Source of the DNA: Ephydatia muelleri
Taxonomy: Eukaryota; Porifera; Demospongiae; Spongillida; Spongillidae
Reading direction: 5' to 3'
Assembly (NCBI GenBank): GCA_013339895.1
Contig: JABACO010000007.1
Location: 2,893,523 to 2,957,522, forward strand
DNA length: 64,000 nucleotides
Shown: one piece after another, positions 10,875 through 22,554 of the stretch
Position numbering within the stretch: the stretch's first letter is position 1
Layout: every line of letters starts with the position of its first letter
Notes under the pieces: generated by a model
Database searches by the model: none
What the model saw: the letters and a program-made list of their open reading frames with translations, nothing else
What the model was told of the DNA's origin: nothing
Made by a program: the position numbers and the translations under genes

Positions 10875-13060
10875 TATGTTTCTGCAGGCAATCACATACA
10901 TGTATGTGCAGAGTTTGAACTCTTCCAGAACTACTTTTGAACCCACCTTTGGTTGCATTTAACCCGTGCATAGGAAGAAGGACCAGTGTGACTGATCATA
11001 CATGTATATATGTTTATATTCAGTCCCATCGGTCCAGGAATGGATATTTAGTTACGAGGATCTGCATTTTAAAAGCCTGATTATAATATGATTGGTTAGT
11101 ATATGCGCACAGGTATGCATGTACATGCACATGTAATGCATAAAACTCTGGGGGGGGGGGGGGGGGGGGGGGGCATTGCCCCCACAGTTTTGTAGTAATG
11201 ACCACTCATTAAAGTAATAATTCTAAGATTGCCAATGACTTTATTTCATCTAATGACCACTAATATCCTCTCTGTGTGTATTCTCAAAATTCACTTTGAA
11301 TTTGCATTACAAAGCGGTTTTAATGATGACTCTTCTGCCCCCCCCCACCACACCCCCATCCCCTACTATTTTGAATCTGTTCTGACACCTAGCTAAGTTT
11401 CATTTCTCTGACACAAATATTCAAGACATTTGATTATTTTATACCGTAGCGCAGAATGGTTCTGCATCACGTATAAATTAATTAAGTGGCTTCTCTATCC
11501 CTAACCTGAAGAAGTTTTTCTTTTCTGTTGTTCTCTGTTGGTCTATACGATGTACATGTAGATGACTGCATCTGCGCATTGTCTTGCCGGAAGTTCAAGC
11601 TGGAGGGTGGAGTTTGTACTACAAAGTTTGACACTGCAGTACGACTGGTGTCAGTCCGAAACTTTCTGCCCACCACAGCATTTCTCATTATCCCTAACTT
11701 CTTTGAGCTTTCTCAGTTTTTGCCTTTGTGACAATTCATCGTAGGTTTTCCTGCATTTACCAGGCTTTTTGTGTGGTAGATTCAGCAGCTGCGAGCACAA
11801 TTTGTTTGTAAAGGTCGTCTAATACCTTCTCATACCCATTACACAAAAGTGTAATATTGTCCAGATCTTCCACCAGTTAATAGGTGATCGTTTATGGTTA
11901 CAAACTCCCTAAATCAGTAAATCCCTTGTAATGGTGTGCTTCTTGTAACTATAACATCTGTAGCAACTGAATGTCTTGAAACTATTAGTGTTATGATAGA
12001 TGTTGCGTGATGCCAACTCAATCCTTCCTGTCTCTCTCTCTCACACCCCCCCCCCCCCCCCCCCCCCCCCAGGCTTCTACTGATTACATTATGTCACTAG
12101 TAATTTAAAACCATACAGCTGCACATAAAAAGGATGGCAAGAACTGGAGAGGATGAAGAAGCAGCAAATCATGTTGCCAGTTGGTAGAATGCAGCCATTG
12201 CTTCCATCACCTCCAAGCTCATAGGACTTGGTGTCATTGAACTCATGTTTGTTTTTCTTTGTTTCTGTTAGTCACTGTGTGAACAAAACAATAAAACAAA
12301 ACAAAACAAAACAATGTTTGCAATGGGATTTCAGCTTCCCACTTCATAAGCTGAGACATACTCTGTGTGTGTGTGTACACATAGCCCTCCTCTGATCCTA
12401 TCTTATTTTGATACAAGGAACAAAGGCACAATGTCATGACTTTTGTTGTGTGGCAAGACCTTTGCCCCATGCATGCAACATACAACATACATGTATATGT
12501 ATGAAGTAAGATAGTTCCTCCTAACAAGTGAACAACACATGGTATTTGTGCAGGGGTACAAAATACACACATCTACATGGTGTATGGACTATATAATCTG
12601 CAAAAATATATATGTTGCTGCATGCACCTTTGTGCAAATACATCATAGTAATGATCGTGTGGGATGGTCGATGTGGTTGCAGCACCACTTTCGTTCCCAG
12701 ACCCGTGTGTCATAACAGCAGATGGAGGACATCACCATTACATCTACAATACAATCAGACCTGTCCAGTCATTTCACCACAGTGAGGGTGAGGGGAGCAC
12801 ACATAGTGGCTTGCTGGATTGATACTTAGTGTGCCTATGCATATATGCATATGGCTTCATGACTGTGGTATGGGTGTACCTGTGGTGGGCAACAATTAGG
12901 TTGTTACATGTAGGGAGTGGTAAGCTTACAGATAATGTCTTCCTTCGTGTCTTCTTCTAATGCCTTCACCACTTCTACAATCTCCCCCAGCCTGGAACTC
13001 TCATTGAGGCTACTGCAATTGCCCCCCCCCCCCCCACACACACCTACGCACCCACCCACA
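10874..13060. other. Gene-poor stretch with homopolymers
   Basis: Holds a poly-G run (11151-11173), C-rich runs near 11338 and 12047-12070, and an AAAAC repeat near 12290. Short open frames do not resemble proteins I know. No RNA gene seen. Confidence 0.5.
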
Positions 13061-13061
13061 C

Positions 13062-13169
<108 letters not shown>

Positions 13170-13199
13170 ACTCATGTACACACACACTCATGTACATTG

Positions 13200-13400
13200 C
13201 ATGCAAGGTCTGAACCTGTTCTCTGCACATGCACTTGCATTCTATTCCATCGAACTGCATGTTTAAGAGGACACTGATTCTATGCTCAATTTCTGTATGG
13301 GACTGAGTCGTAATATGTCGCTCTCTATTGTTTCATATGGTTGACAACTTCTGCATGTGGAGCTCCCTTATGACTGGTTCTCTATACATACATGCATCAT
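13200..13400. repeat. Left arm of an imperfect inverted duplication
   Basis: Matches 14470-14660 in inverted orientation; shared words include GTTCTCTGCACATGCA, TTGACAACTTC and GGAGCTCCCTTATG in order. Within the loop, 13736-13800 and 13935-13985 form a second inverted pair around GGTAAGTTTAC. Confidence 0.65.
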
Positions 13401-14156
13401 GCAACATGAGACTCACAACACCTTTTGCTGAGGTGCGAAACAATGCTTTCGCAATTCTTTCAACCTAGCTAACATTTTCGTCGTTCTTTCTGCCTCTTGC
13501 TTCACTTGCAATGAATTCCATCTTTTGGTTCTAACATATAGATGTAGATGTAGTGTTACAGTAGTGTACTGTCTACCAAATTACTTTGCTGCAATACTAT
13601 TCCCTTAGTACACTCATCTACAGTGTAGCACTCTGAACAAGTGCTCAGATTGACCTTCCTAGAAGGGGGTACAGTATTTTTGTCTATAGAGCTGGATAAT
13701 GAATATTGTTACTAACTTTCTTCTGCCAGTTCTGTGTAAACTTACCACAGGCTCTGACCTACCACAATCTCTACTGATAGTTTAGGTGCAATAACATTCA
13801 TCGCCTTTCAACCTTTCCTTTAGCACGTCGGACTACAATTGTATCTATGGTTGTATGCAGGGGAATTAAATGTCTCACGATAAGTACTTTTGTCGGAAGG
13901 GCGATGTTCCTACAAGAATGGGCTATGGCGATGAATATGTATATCGGTGCAAATTGTGGTAGGTCAGGGCCCATGGTAAGTTTACGTAGTAAAACTATTC
14001 ATATTCTATTCTTTTGATTATGCCACACTGCCAAGACAAAAAAAAAAGAAAAAACAGCCTCATGGCTGGACTCAAAGAAAACACTTACACTGAGAGATAC
14101 AGAAATTGAGAATAGGATCAGTGGCCTCATGAGCTGTTCAACAGAATAGAGGCAGA

Positions 14157-14160
<4 letters not shown>

Positions 14161-14231
<71 letters not shown>

Positions 14232-14249
14232 TGTGTGTGTGTGTGTGTG
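14161..14249. repeat. (GA)n then (TG)n microsatellite
   Basis: About 68 bp of GA repeats followed directly by TG repeats. Confidence 0.95.
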
Positions 14250-14469
14250 CCATCATCCTTAGTGAGTGATTTATTTTTACAGAGTGTGTGTGTCACAGTG
14301 TGTCTGTGTGTGTGTCTGTGAGGGCATGTACATGTACTCTGTGTGATCTGAAAACTTTGAGACAAGTCATGCAAGTGGAACAAAGATGAGCATAGCGAAC
14401 AATCAGAAGTTTAGTAAGGGTTGTGCCCAATAAGACAGTTTTATTTCACACCTCAGAGAACGATGATGT

Positions 14470-14660
14470 GAGTGTGTATGTACAGAGAACCAGCCATAAG
14501 GGAGCTCCACACGCAAGGAGTGAAGTTGTCAACTTCATGCAACGCTACAGAGGGACACACTATGAGTGCAAAGGGACAGGGTACAGAAATTGAATACATG
14601 CATAAAGCAGTTAAATGGAATTGAATGCATGTGCAGAGAACTATTTTAGCAGAATAGACC
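14470..14660. repeat. Right arm of the 13.2/14.5 k inverted duplication
   Basis: Inverted, diverged counterpart of 13200-13400; identity is interrupted by small indels. Confidence 0.65.
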
Positions 14661-14822
14661 TTACGTGCAATGACATGTGTGTGTGTGTGTGTGTAGACTT
14701 GCTCAATGTTTTTCATGGTATGTGTGCGTACAAGTGTACTGTACATGTGTGTGTGTGTGCGCTGTGTGTGTGTGCTGTGTGTGTGACGAATATGGTGTAC
14801 AGGCTATTTACATAACAATGAA

Positions 14823-15200
14823 GTGTGTACATTCATGCACAATATGTGCTTTGAGAAAACAGTGAGAAATAAGAACCCAAAGTCCCTGCAAGTGGTACAA
14901 GCCAGTGCCTCTGTGTGTGTATGCACACAGATGTGTACATTCATGTACATGTACACTTTGTGATAACAGTGTGAGAAATAAGAACCCAAAGTCACTGCAA
15001 GTGTTACAAGCTCAGACTCTGTGTGTGTGTGTGTGTGTGTGCACAGGTGTGCACATACATTCATGCACATGTACGCTTTGTAAAAACAGTGTGAGAAATA
15101 AGAACCCAAAGTCACTGCAAGAGCCTCTGTGTGTGTGTGCACACAGATGTGTACATTCATGTACATGAGAAATAAGAACCCAACGCTGCAAATGGTACAA
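14823..15200. repeat. About 105-bp minisatellite, four copies
   Basis: Units share a TGTG run, then GTGTACATTCATG, then AGAAATAAGAACCCAAAGTC and CTGCAAGTG. Units start near 14823, 14930, 15045 and 15140; the last is shortened. Confidence 0.8.
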
Positions 15201-15235
15201 GCTCAGTCTGTGTGTGTGTGTGTGTGTGTGTGTGT

Positions 15236-15269
<34 letters not shown>

Positions 15270-15282
15270 TACAGGGAGAAGG

Positions 15283-16410
15283 CCAAAAGTATAGGGAGAA
15301 GGCCAACAGTATAGGGTGAAGGCCAACAGTACAGGTATAGGGAGAAGGCCAAAGTTAGCCAGCAGAATAGGGAGAAGGCCAACAGTAGTATAAGGAGAAG
15401 GCCAACAGTATTGGGAGAAAGCCAACAGTACAGGGAGAAAGCCAACAGTACAGGAAGAAAGCCAACAGTACAGGGAGAAGGCCAAAAGTATAGGGAGAAG
15501 GCCAACAGTACATGTATAGGGAGGAAGCCAACAGTATAGGGAGAAGGCCATCTGTATAGGGAGAAGGCCGCAGTATAGGAAGAAGGCCAACAGTATAGGA
15601 AGAAGGCCAAGAGTATAGGGAGAAGGCCAAAAGTCCATGTATAGCCCTGGAGAAAGCCAACAGTATAGGGAGAAGGCTAACAGTATAGGGAGAAGGCCGC
15701 AGTATAGGAAGAAGGCCAACAGTATAGGGAGATAGCCAACAGTATATACTTTCCCCATAATGGTGGGCTTCTTATACTGTTGGCCTTCTCCCTATACTGC
15801 ATGTTGGCCTTATCCCTATACTGTTGGCCTTATCCCTATACTGCATGTTGGCCTTATCCCTATACTGCATGGTGGCCTTCTCCCCATACTGCATGTTGGC
15901 CTTATCCCTATACTGCATGGAGGCCTTCTCCCTATACTGTTGGCTTCTCCCTATAGGGAGAAGGCCAACCGTATAGGGAGAAAGCCAGTGGTATAGAGAG
16001 AAGGCCACCAGTATAGGGATAAGGCCAACATGCAGTATGGGGAGAAGGCCAACATGCAGTATAGGAGAAGGCCAACATGCAGTATGGGGAGAAGGCCAAC
16101 AGTATAAGAAGCCCACCATTATGGGGAAAGTATAGGGATATGGCCAAAAGTATAGGGAGAAGGCCAACCGTATAGGGAGAAGGCCACCAGTATAAGGAGA
16201 AGGCCAACAGTATAAAGATAAGGCGAACAGTATAGGGAGAAGGCCAAAAGTACAGGGAGAAGGCCACCAGTCTAACAATATAGGAAGAAGACCAACAGTA
16301 TAAGGAGACGGTCAATTAACGGTTCGAGAGAAGGTTTACAGTACAGGGAGAAGTCCACCATTATTGAGGGATGGCCAACAGTATAGGGAGAAGGCCATAT
16401 CTCCTCCTCC
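15283..16410. repeat. 20-bp minisatellite that switches orientation
   Basis: Unit consensus TATAGGGAGAAGGCCAACAG. Direct orientation runs from 15283 to about 15750, reverse orientation to about 15955, then direct again to about 16410. Some units carry TGCA or ACATGT inserted between CA and GTATAGG. The long hydrophobic open frames here are translations of the repeat. The same unit recurs in reverse orientation at 25495-25830. Confidence 0.9.
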
Positions 16411-16481
16411 TTCACTGCATCGAAGATATGCCTGTTCTCCACATAGGGCCGAACACTACTCACTGCCGAACATACCCTACG

Positions 16482-17119
16482 CAGGCGCGTATCCAGATGA
16501 ATGTGCTGGAGGGGGGTGCTGAGAAGCGAAATTTGTGGCAACCACGCCCACACAGCAGTATGATTTAGCAGCTTAACAGAATATACAACAGAGTTTAATG
16601 CGAAGTACGTTAAATCGGCAAGAATATCTGCAATCGCCAAGGAGCCGAGCACTGCAGAAGCCGCCGTATAGCCTCTTCATCCGCTTTAGCATGCAAGCTA
16701 AATGATCTGCTAAGTATGTTGTTAATACTGATCAGCATGCAAGCGCTCATTTGTCAGCAATGCAACTTTAATACTGTGCAGGCGCATACATATCATAATG
16801 TGGTACATGGATTTGATTATACAAATCAGTTCAATCGGCAAGAATGTCTACTAATTGCAATGGCGCCGAGCGAATTCATCAATCGCTTCTGGTACATCAA
16901 CAGGAATGTCACGGTGTATATGTAGAAGTGAAAGTCCGGATAGCCTTTCAGTTGTCATGCATGAGCAAAAAGCTGTCTTTATCCGCTTTAGCCCACTAAA
17001 CGACCTTTCCGCTGAGCATGTTGTGACAGGGAAAACTTGTGCGCATGATGCTGTCGTTTTAATTGTATTCATTCCTGAGACGGAGGGGGGTGCCCGAGCC
17101 GCCCCTAAATATGCTCCTG
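16482..17119. mobile_element. Small non-autonomous hAT-like element
   Basis: Ends read CAGGCGCGTATCCAG and, inverted, CAGGAGCATATTTAG, an imperfect terminal inverted repeat of hAT type. TACCCTAC occurs at 16473-16480 and again at 17124-17131, but offset a few bases from the ends. The related segment near 25410 lacks the insertion. The only coding content is a transposase C-terminal fragment. Confidence 0.65.
16855..17110 (-). pseudogene. hAT transposase dimerisation fragment
   Basis: The minus strand encodes CSAERSFSGLKRIKTAFCS followed by LLHIHRDIPVDVPEAIDEFA, the conserved C-terminal dimerisation segment of hAT transposases of the THAP/52-kDa-repressor-like group. The N-terminal DNA-binding and catalytic parts are absent. 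The frame enters from noncoding-looking sequence, so this is an internally deleted relic. Confidence 0.75.
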
Positions 17120-17129
17120 CTACTACCCT

Positions 17130-17605
17130 ACTAAATTCACATAGTATACTTACCAAAACACCTGGGTCTCAGAAGATGTAATCACGAAGAGGCCCCTACG
17201 TCGTTCGATCCGTTTATTGCCTAATTGATGCGCTCCAAATCTCCACACCTCTTTAATCTGTGTATCGCTATAATTATTACTTTGAGTTATCTAACAGTAA
17301 CAGCCATTAACGTTTATAATAAAACCTGTCTAGCTAGCAAGCCGATATTATATTTATAATTATAAAGGTATTTTACGTAATGACACTTCGTTTATGAATA
17401 CATTTGCACGCCGGTAGAAATTAATTTTTGTCTTGATTGTAGTTTACGAATGGTTCATGGTACATGTATAATTTTATAAAGCACAGATGCACAATCAGTC
17501 CGATTTATCGTTAATTATAAACGTGTTGAAAATTCAATTTGAAAAAAAACGCAAGATGACCGCCTATGTATGGGCCATTTCTCCATATGTTCACGGTCAT
17601 CTCCA
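17130..17605. repeat. Dispersed repeat, inverted copy of 24930-25430
   Basis: Shares with 24930-25430 (inverted) the words TATGGAGAAATGGCCCATAC, the AT-rich middle and the TAGTATACT end; 20675-20885 is a third, shorter copy. No coding potential. Confidence 0.7.
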
Positions 17606-17639
17606 CAACATGCATGCATGCAGGATGTCAGTTCTTTAT

Positions 17640-17930
17640 CAGTGTGGAGTGTGGAGTGTGTTCTTTATCAGTGTGGAGTGCCTCTTTCCCAAACACTTTG
17701 CCACAGTGACATGGATTGTGAGTGTTAACCCTGAAGCCATACTCCACAACGAGTAAAACACAACGGCGGAGATGACAAGTTTCCTTCCCCACCCCGCCCC
17801 TTGCTTTATTATTTGCGGTGACGTAGATGTGAAATATGAGCACTGGTACAAAGAAGACCAAGAAGAGTATTGGCCAATGGAAGGAGAAGTTTCAAAGCCT
17901 TCGATCGCCACCTGCAATGGCTAGTATCAT
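17640..17930 (-). pseudogene. 7TM receptor 3' fragment (helices 6-7)
   Basis: Minus strand encodes helix 6 and helix 7 of the receptor family (VISAVVFYSLWSMASGLTL in helix 7), then a short basic tail. Helices 1-5 are missing and a frame change lies between helices 6 and 7. It faces away from receptor copy C; the same divergent layout is seen at 47.5/49.1 k. Confidence 0.75.
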
Positions 17931-18420
17931 TTGTGAGCCGATGTCACGAGAAGGGTATAGTCTGTGCTACATGCATATAGCAGAGAGAAGTATTCAGGAT
18001 TGGCTGTGAATGTCAACGGGAGGATCCGCATGATTTTTGTCTGCTTACCCCACAAAAAAATGCATGGACTTTGAGAGGAAGACAATTAGCTGCACTGCAC
18101 TAAATTGCATTATACCGTACGCCGGTACAGTCCCAAATATTCGTGATTGCCAATATTTCATCGTGATCCAGCGTGGTTGTGTAGCAGGGTTGTATAATGA
18201 ATTACGTAGCGTATATTTAACTCTGCCAGGTGTACACAAATGGCAGATTTAATGGATTTCATATACTGGTCCATATCACACCGTCCACAAGAATCCTGCG
18301 GCAAGTTTGATTTAGCCACTGCGTCCAAATCAGTATTGGAGCAATGAACGAGTCCAGAAATGTTTCTGATCAGGATCACATTGTGTTCCCAACAGCGAAC
18401 GGTGTTTCCATACTCGTGTG

Positions 18421-19247
18421 GCTGTGGTAACAACACCTTCTCAACAGGCCATTAAAATATTGAGAAACCTTTTTGCCACGCATGGTTTACCAGAAATGGT
18501 GGTTTCAGACAATGGTTCCGCATTCACTAGTGCTGAGTTCCAGACATTTGTTAAAAGAAATGGCATCAGGCATGTGAGAAGTGCTCCTTATCATCCATCA
18601 TCTAATGGACAAGCTGAGAGAGTGGTCAGACCTTCAAGGAGGCCATTTTGAAAACCACTGGCAAGCTGGCCAGATTTCTATTTCAGTATCGGCTTACACC
18701 ACACACAACAACTGGACTTTCCCCTGCGGAGATGTTGTTGGGTCGGCGGCCACGATCTCACCTGGACCTTTTGCATCCAGACATCTCACCCAAGGTGTCT
18801 CAAAGACAGGAGCGGCAGAAGGAAGCCCATGATCAACATGCCAAGTATCGCAAGTTCCAGAATGGGGACTTGGTGTATGCACGTAATTTTCATGGTTCTC
18901 CTACATGGGTCCCAGGAGTGGTCACCGCTATGTCTGGTCCTGTGTCCATGGTGATACAGCTGGAGGATGGTCAAGCCGTGCGTCGTCATACAGACCATAT
19001 AAAGGCTCGGTCAACCACACCTGAGCCGCAAGTCCCTAAGAAGACTACAGCAGTGCAGCAGGATGAAGTCATTGACCTTCCAGACATTCAGGAGGAGGCT
19101 GCAACAAGAGAGGAGGAAGGACCACCCATGGTTGACATCCCAGTACCTCTAGCTGATGCTGTAATCCAGGCAGTTCCTGAACCCATTCCAAATCCAGTTC
19201 CACTCCGTCGGTCTACCAGGGACCGACGTCCACCTGATCGTTTGTAG
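18421..19247 (+). pseudogene. gypsy integrase fragment in receptor C
   Basis: First frame carries SDNGSAFTSAEFQ and YHPSSNGQAERVV from the integrase core. A frameshift near 18645 leads to the second frame (18648-19247) with FQYRLTPHTTTGLSPAEML, a GDLVYARNFHGSPTWVPG segment and an acidic, proline-rich C-terminus ending at a stop at 19247. The H2C2 segment and first catalytic Asp are missing. Confidence 0.8.
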
Positions 19248-19491
19248 TAGCAGCCTTTGCAGGAAATGTGATATTTGTACTGTTGGCTATGTCTAGTCTG
19301 TCTGACCTTCTCTGTCTGTCAGTCATTGTGCATGCTCTATAGGTGACGTCATAGTTGCCAGTCAGTCTGTCCATCTGTGAATTCCTATATAAGTGTATTG
19401 CTTTTGTGAGTGACTGCTCACCGCTGCCCGTGATTGGGCTGCACCATCCAACCTACAGACAATACGCGTGGTGTACAGCGGCGACACTACA
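18421..19491 (+). mobile_element. 5'-truncated gypsy element inside receptor C
   Basis: Begins abruptly within the integrase core, continues through the integrase C-terminus, and ends with a 225-bp LTR (19267-19491; TGTGATAT...ACTACA, with TATATAAG near 19390). GTG flanks both sides, so target duplication is at most 3 bp. It differs in sequence from the 2 k and 41.5 k elements. Confidence 0.85.
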
Positions 19492-20330
19492 GTGCCTGCG
19501 GCAGTCATCTTGGTGTTTATTTTGAAACTGCACAAGAAGGTTGTCTATCAGCTGGCCCTCTACCAGGTACTGGCCGCGTTTGCAGTGGCAACCGTTGCAT
19601 GCAGTTTTGCAAACAACGATGATCAACTACAACACGTCACCTAATGCATCGGTCGGGTATGTACTTTTCTTGGATGGATGCAATTGTATGCTGAATGGAT
19701 GAAACTACTCTTCACGATGTGGGTGACTTTCCATCTCTTCTGTTTCGCGGTATTTCAAAAGAACTTGAAGAAGCTTGAAGTGTTGTACGTTGTGACCTCG
19801 CTACTCGTACCAGCGGTGATAGCCGCTGTCCCTCTGATAACCAACTCCTACGGGCATAGCCCAGACGGTGCTGTATGCTACATGTATGCTGAAAACGAGG
19901 CTGCATTTATTGAGAGGTTTGCGCTTTGGGATGGACCAGCTAGCATTGCTTATGCTTTTGACAGCGTCGTCGGCCATGGCATTCATGCTGATCAAACTGA
20001 CCCGAAAAGTGTGCTGCAGATCAAATTACGAACCAATATCCGACGGTGATCAGTTTTGGAAGGCTCTTAAGCATGCATCTCCTTCCGTTGGCTGCGTTTC
20101 CAATATTATTTTTCGTTTTTGAAATTCCAGTGCTTCTTTATCATATATACGCAGCTACGGACACCGCGTACCCAGTCTGGCAGCGCAATTTACCAGTTCT
20201 GTGTTTTTCTCTTTGTGGAGTACGACTTCTGGTTTAACGCTGATAGTCCACGTGTTTGTGGTACGGGGACATTGCAGAAAACGCAAGCACAAGAACATGA
20301 ACGTTGATCATATGGTGAATTGAGCGGTCA

Positions 20331-21088
20331 CCAAAGTTGTAAAAGTTACATTTTTATGTTTCTGAGATTCCATCACATGATTTCTGTTGTGCATATTTAG
20401 AAAGACATAATATGATGTTTTTGTGAATTATCCGTGATCACATTACTAGCTACTTCAAGATGATACTTCACTTGCGGCAACGGAATCTTGTTGCTCAGCA
20501 TCCTCTGTCTTAGATTCTAAAAAGAAAATACCCCCTTTATTTTGGTTCCTGGAGGCAAAATAGTGCTTTCCGTAGACAAGTGCATTTTTTCTGACTCAAC
20601 TACAATATTCCACTAGCTATAAATCTTGACTCGTGAAGGATTTTTCACTTGCGGCAACAGATTCTGGTCCCATATCCAGAAATCGCCCATACATAGGCGG
20701 TCATCTTGCTTTTTTTTCCAAATTGAATTCTAAACAAGTTTGTAATTTCCGATAAATCGGTTAGATTGTGAATCTGTGCTTCATAAAATCATACCATGAA
20801 CCATTCGTGTACTAAAATCAAGAGAAAAAATTAATTTATACCGCGCATAATTTATTCATAAACGAATACATTATTAAGCCATACATTGCGTCATCATGGA
20901 TGCAGTTACAATTATTGTAACTTATGTCAACTTTTAATGGATATGAAGTTTAGCGCGCAAGCTATAAACGCAGTTAATTAAGAGATTAGTGTCCATGTAA
21001 CGTTATTGAATACGTTATGGCCGTGATTAATTTTTTAATAGTTTTAATGTGTTTTTTGGCTATCGATGGTGTACACCGATCGGTTCGA
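20331..21088. other. AT-rich stretch with dispersed repeat
   Basis: 20675-20885 is a copy of the repeat also at 24930 and 17600 (inverted). No gene recognised. Confidence 0.5.
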
Positions 21089-21089
21089 T

Positions 21090-21448
21090 CAGGGGCGTAT
21101 CCAGGATTTCAGCGAGGGGGGTGCTTAAGGTCAGGCCCCATACGAAAAGTGGGGGGGGGGGGGGGGGGGGGGGCAATTCGCTTCAGGTCCGATACGAAAA
21201 GTGGGGGGGGGGGGGCAATTCGCTTCGGGTCCCATACGAAAAGTGGGGGGGGGGGGGGGGGGGGGGGGGGCAATTCGCTTCGGGTCTGATACGAAAAGGG
21301 GGGGGGGGGGGGGGGGGGGGCAATTCGCTTCGGGTCCGATACGAAAAGTGGGGGGAGTGTTTGGCACAAAGAAAATACTTTATCGTTAATTATAAACGAT
21401 TGCAATTTTGACCAAGGGGGTGCTCAAGCACTTCACACAATGCTCCTG
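21090..21448. mobile_element. hAT-like MITE with G-run minisatellite core
   Basis: Starts CAGGGGCGTATCCAGGATTT and ends TGCTCCTG. The core is about five tandem units of GGTCCGATACGAAAAGTG followed by a G run of varied length and CAATTCGCTTC. The same unit occurs inverted at 63125-63415. No clear target duplication. Glycine- and proline-rich open frames here are artefacts of the repeat. Confidence 0.7.
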
Positions 21449-21600
21449 TTCAGTTCTTTGATCAGTTTGCATCCATCGCACTTTCCTTCCTCATACCATT
21501 TGTAGAGTAGCTTATTAGGAAGTCTTAGTCCAAACACTGCAGCGGAATCGTGATCTTTAGCAGATTCTATTATTGCTAAATGCACTAGTTCTTCAGCCAT
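21449..21600 (-). CDS. Unidentified short exon, cut by a MITE
   Basis: An open minus-strand stretch from an ATG at 21600 reads MAEELVHLAIIESAKDHDSA, then a charged segment with LLYKWYEEGKCDGCKL, and runs into the MITE end at 21448. A possible splice acceptor (CGGTAG) lies about 20 bases upstream. Composition is protein-like, but I do not recognise the family. It could be a further exon of the chromodomain gene just upstream on the same strand, or a separate truncated gene. Confidence 0.35.
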
Positions 21601-21756
21601 GAGTCGCGCGGAACTTACTACCGATATATAGTCCGTAACTTCAGCGCTTAACTTGATATGTAAGATTCATGACAAAATTACAAAAACAAACATGTATACA
21701 TTTAGACACGTTTTTTAACTACAAAAATATAAAGACGTTCAAAGAACATTTTCTTG

Positions 21757-22321
21757 TCAATATTTTCTTGATCTTGTCCATGTGATGCAACTCTTCATTT
21801 TCATAGGAAACTCTATCGCACATCCATCATGATTTTGGTCATAATGGACATACCATTCGTCAGGAAAATATTTGCTGTCAAAATCCACAGGATTGTACTC
21901 TTTATAGCCTCTTCAACACCGATTCCTTTGCCCGCAAAGAGAAATTTAAAAACGTCAGTTGGCATGTCAAGAGTCAAACGATTTTTCCGAATTGTTCCAG
22001 CCGATAATGAACGGGCGACGTTGAAATAAACAGACTCGCACAGTCTAAGACAGTACGCATCAAAGGGCGTGGATTTGCAAATTCCCTGTATATGCGGAAT
22101 GAATATGTCAATCTCCTCAATATGTAGCGTACCTTAACAGATCAGGGGTGACACTGTTTTGACACACCCAAGACGCTTCTTCCTTGGGGTAATCCTGCCA
22201 TAGCACTAGAAACTCGTGTTTATTACCCTGCACGAAAATCTGGTTACAGCACGTAGATGTCTACAGGATTTACCTTCTTTCGTGATGCCACAATTCTTTC
22301 CACCGGATAGTAATCAGACAT
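21757..22321 (-). CDS. Small chromodomain protein gene, three exons, frameshifted
   Basis: Exon 1 (22321-22274) encodes MSDYYPVERIVASRKK, intron 1 is 46 nt with GT-AG ends, and exon 2 (22227-22133) continues in phase with NKHEFLVLWQDYPKEEASWV. Together these form a chromodomain, with aromatic residues at the expected methyl-lysine cage positions (Y in DYYPVE, W in VLWQ). Intron 2 (22132-22086) is also about 47 nt. Exon 3 (22085-21757) begins REFANPRP and ends with an acidic, aromatic-rich stretch before TGA, but two single-base frame changes interrupt it. It may be a decayed member of a multicopy chromodomain family. The role is presumably histone-tail binding. Confidence 0.6.
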
Positions 22322-22368
22322 ATTGCAAGTGGCACGTTGCGTCATGTTAATATTTAATTAATTACAAT

Positions 22369-22554
22369 ATGAGCGTGCAGTTGAGTGGTCTCGACTGGTT
22401 TTTAAGCATCAATAAAAAAATTGAAAAAGTGGTGCACACGGGTAAAGAAAATATAGCCTCGCTCGTGTTGATCAGCCAAGATAAACTTGACACAGCGGTT
22501 GCATGGCCAATCCATCAGCTGCTCAGCGGCGTAAATTCAGTGTTCGCCCCATAA
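22369..22554 (+). CDS. Hypothetical short ORF, divergent from chromodomain gene
   Basis: A 61-codon frame from an ATG 48 bases from the chromodomain start, on the other strand. It resembles nothing I know. Its end overlaps a hairpin (22538-22573). It may be chance. Confidence 0.2.
   Translation: MSVQLSGLDWFLSINKKIEKVVHTGKENIASLVLISQDKLDTAVAWPIHQLLSGVNSVFAP

Larger units (their letters stand above)
18345..20330 (+). pseudogene. 7TM receptor copy C, split by a gypsy fragment
   Basis: The start at 18345 and first 25 codons match copies D and E. At 18420 the gene is interrupted by 1071 bp of gypsy sequence and resumes at 19492 with no receptor bases missing. Beyond that, three separate 4-bp insertions (near 19598, 19941 and 20074) and smaller indels break the frame. 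Open stretches 19678-20049 and 20046-20237 cover helices 3-5 and 6. Not functional. Confidence 0.9.

Noticed and set aside
15012..15758. Long open frame coding repeats like YCWPSPYTVGLLPILLAFSL
   Set aside because: It is the translation of the 20-bp minisatellite and adjoining TG repeats; hydrophobicity follows from the repeat unit and all frames give similar peptides.
15283..16410. CRISPR-like array of 20-bp repeats
   Set aside because: Units are contiguous without spacers and the DNA is clearly eukaryotic.
21049..21411. Glycine- and proline-rich open frames
   Set aside because: They arise from G runs in the MITE minisatellite and change with every run length.
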